Assembly: GCA_964464375.1 (NCBI GenBank)
Contig: CAYXFU010000028.1
Location: 1 to 48,615 of the forward strand
DNA from: CAIOZA01 sp964464375
GTDB taxonomy: Bacteria; Bacteroidota; Ignavibacteria; Kapaibacteriales; UBA2268
Direction: 5' to 3'
DNA length: 48,615 bases
Shown piece by piece: positions 9,608-19,764 of this stretch. The translations under genes and the position numbers were made by a program. The notes beneath the pieces were generated by a model. The model saw only the letters and a list, made by a program, of their open reading frames with translations. It made no database searches and was not told where the DNA came from. Within the stretch, counting starts at the first letter, position 1. The number at the start of each line of letters is the position of its first letter.

Positions 9608-12600
9608 TTGATTATGAAAGATAAAATTCTGGATAGTGCAGCTGAAAATGCAATTTACCAAAAAAGAATCAAGAATACTTTAGACGGGTTAAAAGACTTC
9701 CAAACTAAAACTGTTGACTATGTGTTTGAACAGCTTTATGTAAAGCATAAAACCAAGATGCTTGTAGCAGATGAAGTTGGACTTGGTAAAACAATTGTTG
9801 CTAAAGGATTAATAGCTAAAGCGTTTAATGAATACTTGAAAAGGGGAGGACAGACCCAGGAAAATCCAACCTTTGATGTTGTATATATATGCTCTAATCT
9901 AGCTTTAGCATCACAGAATATTTCTAAATTGAACTTCCTTAAGGAAAGTAAATATGTAGATCGAACTATCACAAGGTTGACGTATTTGGCTTATAAACCA
10001 AAAGATCATCCACCTGTATTCCAAATACACACACTAACTCCAGGAACTTCTTTTGATGAGAAAAGTCATCAGGGTGAAATCGATGAAAGGGCTATAATTT
10101 TTTGTTTAATTGCTGAAAACTCCTCATTCTTCAACCATTGGACAGGATTAAAATGGCTATTGAAGAGTAGGGTAAACAATGAAACTTGGAATAGTAGAAT
10201 AAAAGAGTTTTTTTCAAACAGGAAGAATCTGATAAGAAATGATTTGTTCAAAAAATACATGCATGAGTTATCTAACTTCAATGTAAACTCGACAAATATG
10301 CCAAAGTTAACCGACTTTCTAGATACAAAGAAAGATATTACTCTTAGACAAGCATTATTAGAAGTATGTAAAACAATCAAACCACAAAATCATCATAAAT
10401 ATAATTTTCAGAGTGAAATCATAAGAATTCTAAGAAGGTTACTTTCTAAACTCTGCCTTGAATATCTAGGTGCTGATTTATTCATTTTGGATGAGTTTCA
10501 GAGATATAATAACCTAATCAAGGTTGATGAAGAACCACAATCTCCTGCGATTGAAGTAGCAAGAACTGTCTTTAATATTAAAGGTGCAAAAGTATTAATG
10601 CTTTCAGCAACACCCTTTAAACCTTATACAAATGATTTTGATGCCTTAAGTGGAGAAGTTCACTACAAAGAATTTAAAAGTGTTTTACAGTTCCTGATGG
10701 ATAATAAAGATGATAAATTCTGGAATGAATATGAAGCTGACAGGAAGTCGTTATTTGGTTATTTAAGGCACCCTGAGACTTTGGAAGAAAATAAGGATAA
10801 GACTCTGTTTCTCAAAAATAAACTTGAAACTCTATATAGGTCTTGCTTTGTTAGAACAGAAAAATTACTGGCTTCACGAGATAGAGATGCATTAATCAAA
10901 CATGCAGATAAGGACAAACCAATCACCATTCAACCTGAGGATATTAATGATTTTGTAGCGTTAGACCAAATTACAGTTTTACTAAACAAAGAACATAAGG
11001 CTTCATTACCTGTGCCTTTAGAGTATGTTAAATCCTGCCCATACGCACTATCCTTTCTGGATAATTATCAGCATAAGGAAAAGATCAGAACAATAGTTCT
11101 GACAAACGACAAACTGAAGAAAATGCTAAAAGATACAAAGCATGGTTGGATTAATCTTAAAGACATCAATGAATATAAGCCCTTAATCCCAGCTAAAGGG
11201 AAAACCTTGCCAAATGCTAAGCTACGAATGCTATTAGATGAAACAGTTAAAAATGATGGATGGAAATACTTATGGATTCCACCATCTTTACCTTATTACG
11301 AACTTGATGGAGCTTATAAAGGCAGCTGGGGTTACTCGAAAACTTTGTTGTTTTCATCATGGAAAATGGTGCCGCGTATGGTGTCTTCATTGGTATCGTA
11401 TGAAGCAGAGAGATTATCAGTTGGTAATCCAAAATCAATTTCAGTAAGAGAAAAGACAGAAAATCCTGCTTATAAAGCTTATTATTTTCAAAAGAGAAGA
11501 TCACCAAGACCACAGTTTACATTTAAATTACTTAAGGGTGAAAAAGATCCCCAGCAGATGAATAATTTCATTCTACTGTATCCCTGTTTATTTCTAACTA
11601 AACTGTATGATCCAGCTAAGAACATTACTGAGAAAAAAGGTATTAAACAGATTAAGAAAGATTTAAAAAATGAATTAGTAAATCACTTCAACCATCTTAA
11701 TCTGAACAAATATGCAACAGGAGATGGGGATTGGCGTAAATGGTACTGGTTAGCTCCTCTGTTATTAGATAAATCAACAGAACATAATCATACTATTGCT
11801 GAATGGTTTCGAAAGGGACTACCACCATCTGAGCTTTCAATTGATTCAGAAAACGAGCAACCAGATAGAGATGAAAGTAATGGCAAAAAAATGCATTTTG
11901 AGCACGCCAAGGCAGCATTTTTATCAAATACCGGTTACAATGTCAAGAAGTTAACTCAATCACAATTAGAGACCATTTGTGAGCATTTAGTGGAATTGAC
12001 ACTTGGATCACCTGCTATTTGCTTTTTGAGAAGTCTTTTAAGGTATAATGATCTTTCAGGTGATGATTTAGAATTATCAGAGCCAATGGACGCTTCCTTC
12101 AATGTTGCATCAGCTTTTTTCACTATGCTTAATAAGCCTGAGAGTATTGCTATTGTGAGGTTACACACAAATGATGGTGATTATTGGGAAAGGTGCTTAA
12201 AATACATGATAGATGGAAATATTCAAGCCATGCTTGATGAGTTCAGCTATTTGTTAATTCAGGGAGAAAATATTAGAGATGCTGCTAAATTGAGCGATTT
12301 TATTTCAGATATACTATCAACCAGAACTACCTCGGCAGTTGCAGATGACTATCAGTCATTTATTGACAATATCTTCAAGGTTAAGAAGAAACCAAATGCT
12401 ATGAGATCACATTATGCAGTTGACTTTGGCATTCAAAAGATAAATACTGCCAAAGGTGCTGGAAGACAAATTAATATTAGGCAGGCTTTTAATTCGCCAT
12501 TTAGACCTTTTGTCTTAGCCAGTACATCAATCGGTCAGGAGGGTTTGGATTTTCATTTTTATTGCAAGAAAATATTTCACTGGAATCTTCCAACCAATCC

Positions 12601-13030
12601 AATTGAGTTTGAACAACGTGAGGGTAGAATTCATAGATATCAAGGTCTTGTAATAAGGTTAAATTTAGCAGATAAATATCGAAGTGAAATTTCTTTTCGA
12701 GACGATAGTTATGAGGTCTGGAAGGAAGTATTTGAGTATGCAGAGAAGGAAAAAGCTGAAGCCAAATATCCATGCGACATCGTTCCTTATTGGCATACAG
12801 AAACTAATAACGATATTAAAATTGAGAGATTTGTCCCACTGTATCCCTTCAGTAAAGATAGAGAGAAGTTCGATAATCTAATAAAAGTATTAACATTCTA
12901 CAGGTTAACTTTTGGACAGCCAAGACAGGAGGAACTAATCGAATCTTTAAATGAATTCGGATACGGACTAGAGGACATTGAGAATCTTGAGAAGCTGATG
13001 ATCAATCTAAGTCCTATAACATTTTATTGA
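9608..13030 (+). CDS. Large SF2-type DNA/RNA helicase (SNF2/DEAD-like), defence-associated
   Basis: 1140 residues. Motif I is VADEVGLGKTIVAKG near residue 53, in the SWI2/SNF2 style. Motif II is LFILDEFQRY near residue 295 (DEFQ), followed by VLMLSATPFKP (motif III). The C-terminal RecA domain carries LASTSIGQEGLDFHFYC and EFEQREGRIHRYQG (motifs V and VI) near residues 980-1005. A large insert of ~500 residues separates the two lobes. Helicases with this QREGRIHR ending occur in phage-defence loci. Spacing of 2 bases from the PLD gene and 1 base to the next gene marks one operon. The helicase call is firm; the nucleic-acid substrate is unknown. Confidence 0.88.
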   Translation: MIMKDKILDSAAENAIYQKRIKNTLDGLKDFQTKTVDYVFEQLYVKHKTKMLVADEVGLGKTIVAKGLIAKAFNEYLKRGGQTQENPTFDVVYICSNLALASQNISKLNFLKESKYVDRTITRLTYLAYKPKDHPPVFQIHTLTPGTSFDEKSHQGEIDERAIIFCLIAENSSFFNHWTGLKWLLKSRVNNETWNSRIKEFFSNRKNLIRNDLFKKYMHELSNFNVNSTNMPKLTDFLDTKKDITLRQALLEVCKTIKPQNHHKYNFQSEIIRILRRLLSKLCLEYLGADLFILDEFQRYNNLIKVDEEPQSPAIEVARTVFNIKGAKVLMLSATPFKPYTNDFDALSGEVHYKEFKSVLQFLMDNKDDKFWNEYEADRKSLFGYLRHPETLEENKDKTLFLKNKLETLYRSCFVRTEKLLASRDRDALIKHADKDKPITIQPEDINDFVALDQITVLLNKEHKASLPVPLEYVKSCPYALSFLDNYQHKEKIRTIVLTNDKLKKMLKDTKHGWINLKDINEYKPLIPAKGKTLPNAKLRMLLDETVKNDGWKYLWIPPSLPYYELDGAYKGSWGYSKTLLFSSWKMVPRMVSSLVSYEAERLSVGNPKSISVREKTENPAYKAYYFQKRRSPRPQFTFKLLKGEKDPQQMNNFILLYPCLFLTKLYDPAKNITEKKGIKQIKKDLKNELVNHFNHLNLNKYATGDGDWRKWYWLAPLLLDKSTEHNHTIAEWFRKGLPPSELSIDSENEQPDRDESNGKKMHFEHAKAAFLSNTGYNVKKLTQSQLETICEHLVELTLGSPAICFLRSLLRYNDLSGDDLELSEPMDASFNVASAFFTMLNKPESIAIVRLHTNDGDYWERCLKYMIDGNIQAMLDEFSYLLIQGENIRDAAKLSDFISDILSTRTTSAVADDYQSFIDNIFKVKKKPNAMRSHYAVDFGIQKINTAKGAGRQINIRQAFNSPFRPFVLASTSIGQEGLDFHFYCKKIFHWNLPTNPIEFEQREGRIHRYQGLVIRLNLADKYRSEISFRDDSYEVWKEVFEYAEKEKAEAKYPCDIVPYWHTETNNDIKIERFVPLYPFSKDREKFDNLIKVLTFYRLTFGQPRQEELIESLNEFGYGLEDIENLEKLMINLSPITFY

Positions 13031-13031
13031 T

Positions 13032-13241
13032 ATGAGTCCAATAGAACTAGAAATACTGTCCTATTTCAATCTGAGTGAATATATCCCGGCACCAGCTGGT
13101 ATGATGACTCTGTGGTATCGCTATTGCCTCAAATTAAAGGCTGTGGGGCTTCTGGAGATGATAAGTGAGCAGTATGAGGATAATGCTCCCCTGTTCATTT
13201 GCAAGACCACCAGCAAGGGTAAAAAGCTAATAAATTCATAA
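13032..13241 (+). CDS. Small protein with winged-helix-like pattern
   Basis: 69 residues starting 1 base after the helicase stop. The pattern (ELEILSYF, then LKAVGLLEMIS and a FICKTTSKGKKLI end) resembles a winged helix-turn-helix, in which a recognition helix is followed by a beta wing ending in T-x-x-G-x-x-L. It was probably made with the helicase by coupled translation. Possible roles are a DNA-binding accessory subunit or an operon regulator. I do not recognise a named family, and the fold assignment is by eye only. Confidence 0.6.
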   Translation: MSPIELEILSYFNLSEYIPAPAGMMTLWYRYCLKLKAVGLLEMISEQYEDNAPLFICKTTSKGKKLINS

Positions 13242-13259
13242 CTTATTACTGGAAAAAAT

Positions 13260-14288
13260 ATGAAATGGGAAAAATTAAATATAACTAATGAGAATGGGAT
13301 TGAAGTTGAAGCACAAGCACCAACAATTATCTCAGCAAGTAGAGCGACTGATATTCCAGCTTTCTATAGCAAATGGTTATTAGAAAGACTAAAAATTGGA
13401 TATTTAAAATGGAAAAACCCATTTAATGGAGTGCCACTCTATGTTACATTTCGAAATACAAGATTAATAGTTTTTTGGTCAAAAAATCCAAATCCTATTA
13501 TCAAATATTTAGACGACATTGCTGAATTTATTCCAAATTTCTATTTTCAGTTTACTTTAAATGACTATGATGAGGAGAAAATAGAACCTAATGTTCTTGA
13601 TGTCAATAAACGTATTGATATTTTTATTAAACTTTCAGAAAAAATTGGATCTAAAAAGGTTATATGGCGATTTGACCCATGTCTTTTAACTAATGAAATT
13701 GGTGTAGATGAGCTTTTAAAGCGTATCGAAAACATTGGTAACAAATTGGTGAATTATACAGATAAGCTTGTTTTTAGTTTTGCTGATATTAAAACTTATA
13801 AGAAAGTACAAAATAATTTAAGAAGGGAACATGTAAATTATTTGGAATTTAATGAGAGAACTATGTACGAACTCGCTGAAGGTTTAGTTAAACTCAATAG
13901 TAAGTGGAATTATAAATTAGCAACTTGTGCAGAAAAAATTGATCTAAAAAAACTAGGTATAGAACACAATAAGTGCATTGACGATGATTTGATAATTGAC
14001 CTATTTTCAGAAGATAAAGTTTTAATAGATTTTCTAGGGATAAAAGTTAAAAACCAAGCCCAAAGTGAATTGTTCATAACGGATATAAAAATTGAAAAAA
14101 CAAAAGATAATAAAGATAAAGGTCAAAGAGAATTTTGTGGATGTATAATAAGCAAGGACATTGGAGAGTACAATACATGCCCTCATCTTTGTTCTTATTG
14201 TTATGCAAATACTTCATCAAAGTTAGTCTTAGAAAATTGGATTTTACACAAGAAAAATCCAATTAAAGAAACAATAATAGGCGAATGA
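13260..14288 (+). CDS. DUF1848 family protein (radical-SAM/spore-photoproduct-lyase-like)
   Basis: 342 residues. The N-terminus (PTIISASRATDIPAFYSKWL, then FVT-like FRNTRLIVFWSKNPNPI) and the C-terminus (EFCGCIISKDIGEYNTCPHLCSYCYANTS) match DUF1848. The C-terminal CPHLCSYC has the C-x3-C-x2-C spacing of a radical SAM 4Fe-4S site, unusually placed at the end of the protein, preceded by CGC. The family is therefore expected to bind FeS and possibly S-adenosylmethionine; its reaction is unknown. Its stop overlaps the next ATG (ATGA), and base composition drops further towards A+T here, suggesting a separate acquisition from the preceding helicase set. Family call good, function open. Confidence 0.85.
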   Translation: MKWEKLNITNENGIEVEAQAPTIISASRATDIPAFYSKWLLERLKIGYLKWKNPFNGVPLYVTFRNTRLIVFWSKNPNPIIKYLDDIAEFIPNFYFQFTLNDYDEEKIEPNVLDVNKRIDIFIKLSEKIGSKKVIWRFDPCLLTNEIGVDELLKRIENIGNKLVNYTDKLVFSFADIKTYKKVQNNLRREHVNYLEFNERTMYELAEGLVKLNSKWNYKLATCAEKIDLKKLGIEHNKCIDDDLIIDLFSEDKVLIDFLGIKVKNQAQSELFITDIKIEKTKDNKDKGQREFCGCIISKDIGEYNTCPHLCSYCYANTSSKLVLENWILHKKNPIKETIIGE

Positions 14289-17200
14289 TGGAAAAATATA
14301 TCAACCAAATAAAGGCTCTTGAAAATCCAAGTTTTATACAAATAAGACAAGTTGCAAAAAATAATTGTGGGAAAAACTGTCCTGGAATTAAAGAGTGCCT
14401 TCCCTGGCTTAATCTTGATCATGGAGTAGCTCTAATAGATTCTCACGAAGATCTTTGCAAATATCTTTGTGCTTATGGCGAAATGCATGAAGAAAAAATG
14501 GTTACTGCATTTAATAGCATTAACAAAGATATACATCTTTTTAATCAAGAATTTACAATCATTGATTGGGGATGCGGACAAGGACTTGCAACTATTTGTT
14601 TATTTGACTTTTTAAATATCAATCAAATTCAAAATCAAACAAAACAAGTCATTTTAGTTGAACCCTCCAAAATGGCGTTAGATAGAGCAAAACTCCATGT
14701 AAACTCATACTTAAGCAGTGTAAATAAGACAAAACTAATAAACAAATATTTAGATGATGTAATAAATGAAGACATTGAGACAGACACGAATGTTGTCCTT
14801 CATTTTTTCTCAAATATTCTTGATATAGCAAGTATTGATTTAAAAAAGCTTGCTCAAAAAGTAGCCTCTGATGATTCTAAAGAACAGTACATATTTTGTG
14901 TTTCTCCATTAAATTATGGGAATCATCGTGTTGAAGCTTTTTACAAATATTTTAATGAACCAAAAAAGATTGCTTATGAAGCCCTTAGCAGTTTACCCAA
15001 AACCAAGAAAACACTAAAACTTCTTACTTTTAAATTAGAAGCTGGTAAAATTAATCTTATTCAACTAGAATACTATCCACCTGTTCAATTTTATGCAAGT
15101 TATCAGTTGGATTGTGTTAAAAATTATGTTAAAACACTATCAGACAAAGATAAACAACAATATGATTTAAATTGTGCTTTTGAAGTTTCGGCACCTTTTG
15201 ATATAGGAGCTCGTATTTATGATGATGTTAATCCTATATACGCAGTTTTAAATAATATTATTACCCGTGGAAGACCAACAAGAACAAGCCCATTTATAGA
15301 ACATAAATTTAAAGAATTTGGTAATCAACGGGAAGTTGATGAGCTAGGTAATATCAGTTTTATAAATCCCAAATTTCAATTTATTGATCTATTTTCAGAA
15401 ATAGAATATCTGTCTCCGATTGCTATTGCTCGAGTCCAAAAAACAGTTTTGGAAGCCTTGATGACTGAAAAAATTACAATTGAAAAAGGGGAATGGAATG
15501 TATTAGTTATAGAACGTGATGTACCATGTGCAGCAATAGCTTTTGATGATTTGAGGCAAATGTTTGAGCATTTATCAAGTCTAAGCAAAGAATACTCTGG
15601 AATGAAATTCCCTAAAGTAAACTTGATTATCATAAGCAACCAAAATTTTGTTAATTCATCATTACATTTAAATTATATGGCTATTACAGAAGTTACGAAC
15701 CAAATTAGATTTAAAGAATTTGATATGGTTATTGATATTTCGGTAATACTGGGATCAGATACCTTAAACGTATCATTCAGTGAGTTTAAGTGTAAAAATA
15801 ATTGTTATTTCAGTATTCGTTCTTCCAAACAAATAAATAAAAACAGAAATATTTATACCTCAGATGCCATAGAATATCATCCATTAGTTACCAAAGACGC
15901 ACAGGGGAATTATCAGGATATATCTGAAACCAAAGAACATTTGCTGTATTTCCTACAATTACTTTTTAGAAAAGAAGATTTTCGTCCAGGTCAGCTGCCA
16001 ATATTAGACCGAGCTTTACAAAATAAAAGTGTAATAGGACTATTGCCAACAGGTGGAGGTAAGTCACTAACTTATCAATTGGCAGGCATGTTGCAACCTG
16101 GAGTAACTATTGTAATTGATCCATTACGTTCTTTAATGAAAGATCAATATGATGGCTTGATAAATTATGGAATAGATACTTGTACTTATATTAATTCAAC
16201 ATTGTCTCTAAAGGAAAATGACGAACGAGAGAAACAAATGGAATCCTCTCAAATTCAGTTTGTATTTCTATCACCAGAAAAATTATGTATTTACAAATTT
16301 AGGGACCGTTTACAAACAATGCGCGACCTTCATGTTTATTTCTCCTATGGAGTGATTGATGAAGTTCATTGTGTTTCTGAATGGGGGCATGATTTCCGTT
16401 TTTCATACCTGCACTTAGGTAGAAACTTATACAACTATGTTTTACCTAAAAATCAAGATAAGAGATTAACTTTATTTGGATTGACTGCTACAGCTTCATT
16501 TGATGTTCTTGCTGATGTTGAACGCGAGTTGTCAGGAAATGGTGCTTTTCCTCTAGAAACTGATACAATAATTAGATTCGAAAATACAAATAGATTGGAA
16601 TTACAATACAAAATTGAAAAAATAAAAGTAAACCAAGCTAATAATCAATGGGATATTTATAAAGCAAAAAACAAATCTATCGCTCAGCATATTTCTCAAT
16701 TACCTGATTTAATTAATGAATTACAAACAAATGATAGTATTAAATTTTTAAAAGAAAAATTTATAGAAAGAGAAAATCTTATTGATAATTTCAATGGAAA
16801 AGAAATTAGAAATATTTTAGAGTCAAATCTAAAAACTGATTTATCAGAGGATTGGTTCAAAATCAAAAATAATTTTGAACATGGTGGAATTGTATTTTGT
16901 CCACATAGAAGAGGTTCACTTGGTATAGAATGTTCCGATGCAAACAGAGGAATTGCAAGAGCTATAAGAGAGGATTTGAATTGTAAGTTGATTGGTACAT
17001 TTAAGGGTGGTGATGGGACAGATGACCAAGATAAATTTATTAACAATGAGCTACCACTAATGGTTGCAACTAAAGCATTTGGAATGGGTATAGATAAATC
17101 TAATGTTAGATTTACTATTAATATAAATATGTGTAGTTCTCTAGAGGGCTTTGTTCAAGAAGCTGGTCGTGCAGGTAGAGATAGAAAGATGGCTTTAGCC

Positions 17201-18376
17201 ACTATATTATATTCTGATTATAAAGATGTTGATAGAGATGTACAAATGTATTTCTTTGATAATAATTTCAAAGGCATTGAACATGAAAAAAAAGTTATGC
17301 ACGAATTGTTAAGTAAAAAATCACTGTATTATTCTATTTCTCACGAAGATTCTTATGAAGTACAAGAAACTAATACTATTTCTGGTTTTCTTACTACTCT
17401 ATTGAGCTTACAAAATAATCAAAATATGGTTTCATATATTTCATATATTGATGATGCAAATTATGAAGGAATTGATAAATACGATTATGTTGCAAAAGCT
17501 ATTTATAGAATGTGCTGTGTCGCACTAATCGACGATTTTACACAGGATTACAACAAAAAAAGATTTAGAATTGTAACAAAGCGTAAAGCTGATGGTGATT
17601 ATTATAAGGCTCTAAAACAATTTTTAATGCGTTATTATTCTGTAGATAGAGCAGAAGCAGAAATACAAAAAGTACCAGTACGTAGAGGTGATAATGAAGT
17701 ACATAAATGTCTTAGCTATTTAACAGAGTTTATATACGATAAAATTGCCATTAAAAGAAAACGAGCTATTGATGATATGCGAACTTTTTGTATTCAGGGT
17801 TTGGATGTCAATAAAGATTGGAAAGAGGTTAATGAGGATTTAAAAGATTTTATTTACTACTATTTCAATTCAAAATATGCCAAGGATGATTATATTGCTG
17901 ATAATGATGAACCATTTTCACTTACAAAAGACACGGATAGAGGGAAATTGTCACTTCCTGATATTGTTTTGAAGTTTATTAGAGTTGTTGACGATGATAT
18001 TGTTGGAGCTGGAGGAACACCGAAAGACAATGTAAAACATTTACAAGGTGCTGTGAGGCTTATTCGCCGTTCTTTAACTGATAAAAATCCTGCTTTAGAT
18101 TTACTTAATTCTTTCTGCTTACAATATTTGGGTACTAATAATAATGAAACGCTAGAAGAAGAATTACAACGTAGCTACAAAGATGGTCTTATAGGTTTTT
18201 TTGAGAATACAAGTAATTATAAAAAATTTTGGTATTTCTTTGAAAATTATCATGATAATATTTTTCAAAGGCTTAACGAGTTTAGAATAGATAGGTTGAA
18301 TGAAATCAAGGCAGAAATTACGGCTAATATTCATGCTAAAATAATTAAAAGTTTAACTAATAAATATACTACATAA
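14285..18376 (+). CDS. Methyltransferase-like plus RecQ-type helicase fusion protein
   Basis: 1363 residues. The N-terminal part has four Cys around residues 28-38, then a Rossmann methyltransferase motif IIDWGCGQGLATICLFDFL near 92-110 and an acidic strand end (VILVEPS). A central ~300-residue region has no recognised family. The C-terminal helicase begins near 560. It has Walker A LLPTGGGKSLTYQLA near 583, DEVHCVSEWGHDFR near 692, LFGLTATAS, IVFCPHRRG, ATKAFGMGIDKSNVRF and QEAGRAGRD near 958, which are the RecQ-family motifs. The last ~350 residues are helical; no canonical RecQ zinc or HRDC domain is obvious. It overlaps DUF1848 by 4 bases and the next gene by 1 base (TAATG). A DNA-processing role in defence is inferred. 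Confidence 0.85.
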   Translation: MMEKYINQIKALENPSFIQIRQVAKNNCGKNCPGIKECLPWLNLDHGVALIDSHEDLCKYLCAYGEMHEEKMVTAFNSINKDIHLFNQEFTIIDWGCGQGLATICLFDFLNINQIQNQTKQVILVEPSKMALDRAKLHVNSYLSSVNKTKLINKYLDDVINEDIETDTNVVLHFFSNILDIASIDLKKLAQKVASDDSKEQYIFCVSPLNYGNHRVEAFYKYFNEPKKIAYEALSSLPKTKKTLKLLTFKLEAGKINLIQLEYYPPVQFYASYQLDCVKNYVKTLSDKDKQQYDLNCAFEVSAPFDIGARIYDDVNPIYAVLNNIITRGRPTRTSPFIEHKFKEFGNQREVDELGNISFINPKFQFIDLFSEIEYLSPIAIARVQKTVLEALMTEKITIEKGEWNVLVIERDVPCAAIAFDDLRQMFEHLSSLSKEYSGMKFPKVNLIIISNQNFVNSSLHLNYMAITEVTNQIRFKEFDMVIDISVILGSDTLNVSFSEFKCKNNCYFSIRSSKQINKNRNIYTSDAIEYHPLVTKDAQGNYQDISETKEHLLYFLQLLFRKEDFRPGQLPILDRALQNKSVIGLLPTGGGKSLTYQLAGMLQPGVTIVIDPLRSLMKDQYDGLINYGIDTCTYINSTLSLKENDEREKQMESSQIQFVFLSPEKLCIYKFRDRLQTMRDLHVYFSYGVIDEVHCVSEWGHDFRFSYLHLGRNLYNYVLPKNQDKRLTLFGLTATASFDVLADVERELSGNGAFPLETDTIIRFENTNRLELQYKIEKIKVNQANNQWDIYKAKNKSIAQHISQLPDLINELQTNDSIKFLKEKFIERENLIDNFNGKEIRNILESNLKTDLSEDWFKIKNNFEHGGIVFCPHRRGSLGIECSDANRGIARAIREDLNCKLIGTFKGGDGTDDQDKFINNELPLMVATKAFGMGIDKSNVRFTININMCSSLEGFVQEAGRAGRDRKMALATILYSDYKDVDRDVQMYFFDNNFKGIEHEKKVMHELLSKKSLYYSISHEDSYEVQETNTISGFLTTLLSLQNNQNMVSYISYIDDANYEGIDKYDYVAKAIYRMCCVALIDDFTQDYNKKRFRIVTKRKADGDYYKALKQFLMRYYSVDRAEAEIQKVPVRRGDNEVHKCLSYLTEFIYDKIAIKRKRAIDDMRTFCIQGLDVNKDWKEVNEDLKDFIYYYFNSKYAKDDYIADNDEPFSLTKDTDRGKLSLPDIVLKFIRVVDDDIVGAGGTPKDNVKHLQGAVRLIRRSLTDKNPALDLLNSFCLQYLGTNNNETLEEELQRSYKDGLIGFFENTSNYKKFWYFFENYHDNIFQRLNEFRIDRLNEIKAEITANIHAKIIKSLTNKYTT

Positions 18377-18834
18377 TGAGTGAAAATCTAAACAAAGTAT
18401 TAGGAGAGCTTGAAGAAGATCTCAAAAAGCTTCAATCGGCAAGAGAACAGGTTGGTACAGTTGTATCACATTATCTTGAGTTTGCTAAAACAGTCGATGA
18501 GATTGTAAAAAACACACAATCACACAATAAAAAAACAGAGGAAATGATTGAGGATTTAGCCACTAAAGCTAATACTGCTCTTGAAGAACAAAAAACTGAA
18601 AATTTAAAAACACTTAATCAAATTCTCGAAACGCATAATCAAATAAAACAATTAATTGGATTTATTCTAGATTTGGAATTACCAGGTACACTAAAAAATT
18701 TGAATGTAAATGTACAAAAGATCCAAGAGGAAAGTAACGAGCAACAAAAAAAATTGAAAACAAATCAGATTTTAATGTTGGCTGGTTTTGGTATAATCAT
18801 AATTATATTGCTAGTTATACAATTTAAATTATGA
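18376..18834 (+). CDS. Coiled-coil protein with C-terminal membrane anchor
   Basis: 152 residues. The first ~125 are a highly charged Lys/Glu/Gln-rich helix with heptad-like spacing, and the end (ILMLAGFGIIIIILLVIQF) is a single hydrophobic transmembrane segment. The start overlaps the helicase-fusion stop as TAATG, so translation is coupled. A tail-anchored coiled coil ending a helicase operon could tether the complex at the inner membrane or act as an effector; both are guesses from topology. No named family was recognised. Confidence 0.75.
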   Translation: MSENLNKVLGELEEDLKKLQSAREQVGTVVSHYLEFAKTVDEIVKNTQSHNKKTEEMIEDLATKANTALEEQKTENLKTLNQILETHNQIKQLIGFILDLELPGTLKNLNVNVQKIQEESNEQQKKLKTNQILMLAGFGIIIIILLVIQFKL

Positions 18835-18847
18835 TTTTTCTTTATCT

Positions 18848-18870
18848 GTTAAATGAGAGATTAACTTTTT
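18848..18870 (+). terminator. Weak possible terminator
   Basis: GTTAA, an 8-base loop, TTAAC, then TTTTT, placed 14 bases after the stop of the coiled-coil gene. The stem is short and AT-rich, so this is a weak candidate only. The neighbouring gene on the other strand converges here, making a terminator plausible by position. Confidence 0.25.
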
Positions 18871-18921
18871 AACAATATACTGGGAGCTTAGATGAATTAT
18901 ACTCAAATTAAAACAGAGAAT

Positions 18922-19539
18922 TCAAAAGCTCTTCATTAACTGATAAGCATGCTCAACCAGATAATGTCTGGTTTCTCTATCATCTTCAGTATTTAGCCGT
19001 TTGTGGATTTCAATATATTTTGTACTTGAACTGATGAATTTTTCTGAATTGGTAAGGTTTCTCAGCCAGTTCATGAATTCTGCAAATTCAGATTGATTGC
19101 AGGAATACTCAAGATTTTCAATATGATCAGGCGCACCACCAAGCGATTCAAATTTGATAATTGGTACGATCGGTCTATCGAAATATTTATCAAAAACGTA
19201 TGTGTTTGAGCAGAATGTCTGAAATGCTCTTTTCTCTGCTTCCTTTAACTTACCAGACTGAAACAGTATGATTGTGAGTTCTAATAAGAATTCAGCGTAT
19301 CCCACATCATCAGGGAAATTTTTATCAAACCATCTGACATACCTCAGACCACCAGAATAATCGCCAAGCTTGATAAACAATTGTGGTGGCTCGTACCTAA
19401 GTCCTCTACTGTCATCATATTCTCCGCCCCAACGTTTTTTATCCGCTGCAAGAAATGCTTTAATTTTTAATATTCTCTTTCTAATTTGTTCTGATTGCCT
19501 GGGTGTCATAGTCTTGTCAGTATTACTTTGAAAACTCAA
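18922..19539 (-). CDS. Conserved hypothetical protein, possible TPR-like
   Basis: 205 residues. Sequences such as RKRILKIKAFLAADKKRWGG, GLRYEPPQLFIKLGDYSGGL and GKLKEAEKRAFQTFCSNTY are typical of a Bacteroidota hypothetical family with tetratricopeptide-like helices. No catalytic motif is seen. It is convergent with the defence operon and lies between it and the recombinase, so it may be element cargo or a housekeeping-like passenger. Start chosen at the first Met; a later Met (MTPRQSEQ, 10 residues in) is also possible. Confidence 0.7.
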   Translation of the reverse strand: MSFQSNTDKTMTPRQSEQIRKRILKIKAFLAADKKRWGGEYDDSRGLRYEPPQLFIKLGDYSGGLRYVRWFDKNFPDDVGYAEFLLELTIILFQSGKLKEAEKRAFQTFCSNTYVFDKYFDRPIVPIIKFESLGGAPDHIENLEYSCNQSEFAEFMNWLRNLTNSEKFISSSTKYIEIHKRLNTEDDRETRHYLVEHAYQLMKSF

Positions 19540-19764
19540 ATATATTTACTTAATTTCATTTTTACAAATATGATTACCCATACTCTTATTGAGAATCAAT
19601 CGACTAATCGTTAAAGGGCATTCGAATGTCATTAATAAGTTGATTTTAATTCGAAGCAAACCAAATACTCAATCCTGTACTTTTCTTTCAACCAGAAGCT
19701 TTATAATGCTAAAAATCAGACTTTACTGTCTAATACCTTAATGATAATGGGGGAGTTTATGCAC

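Noticed and set aside
11238..11447. Extra gene inside the large helicase
   Set aside because: Alternate-frame shadow of a clear helicase frame with no family similarity or ribosome site.
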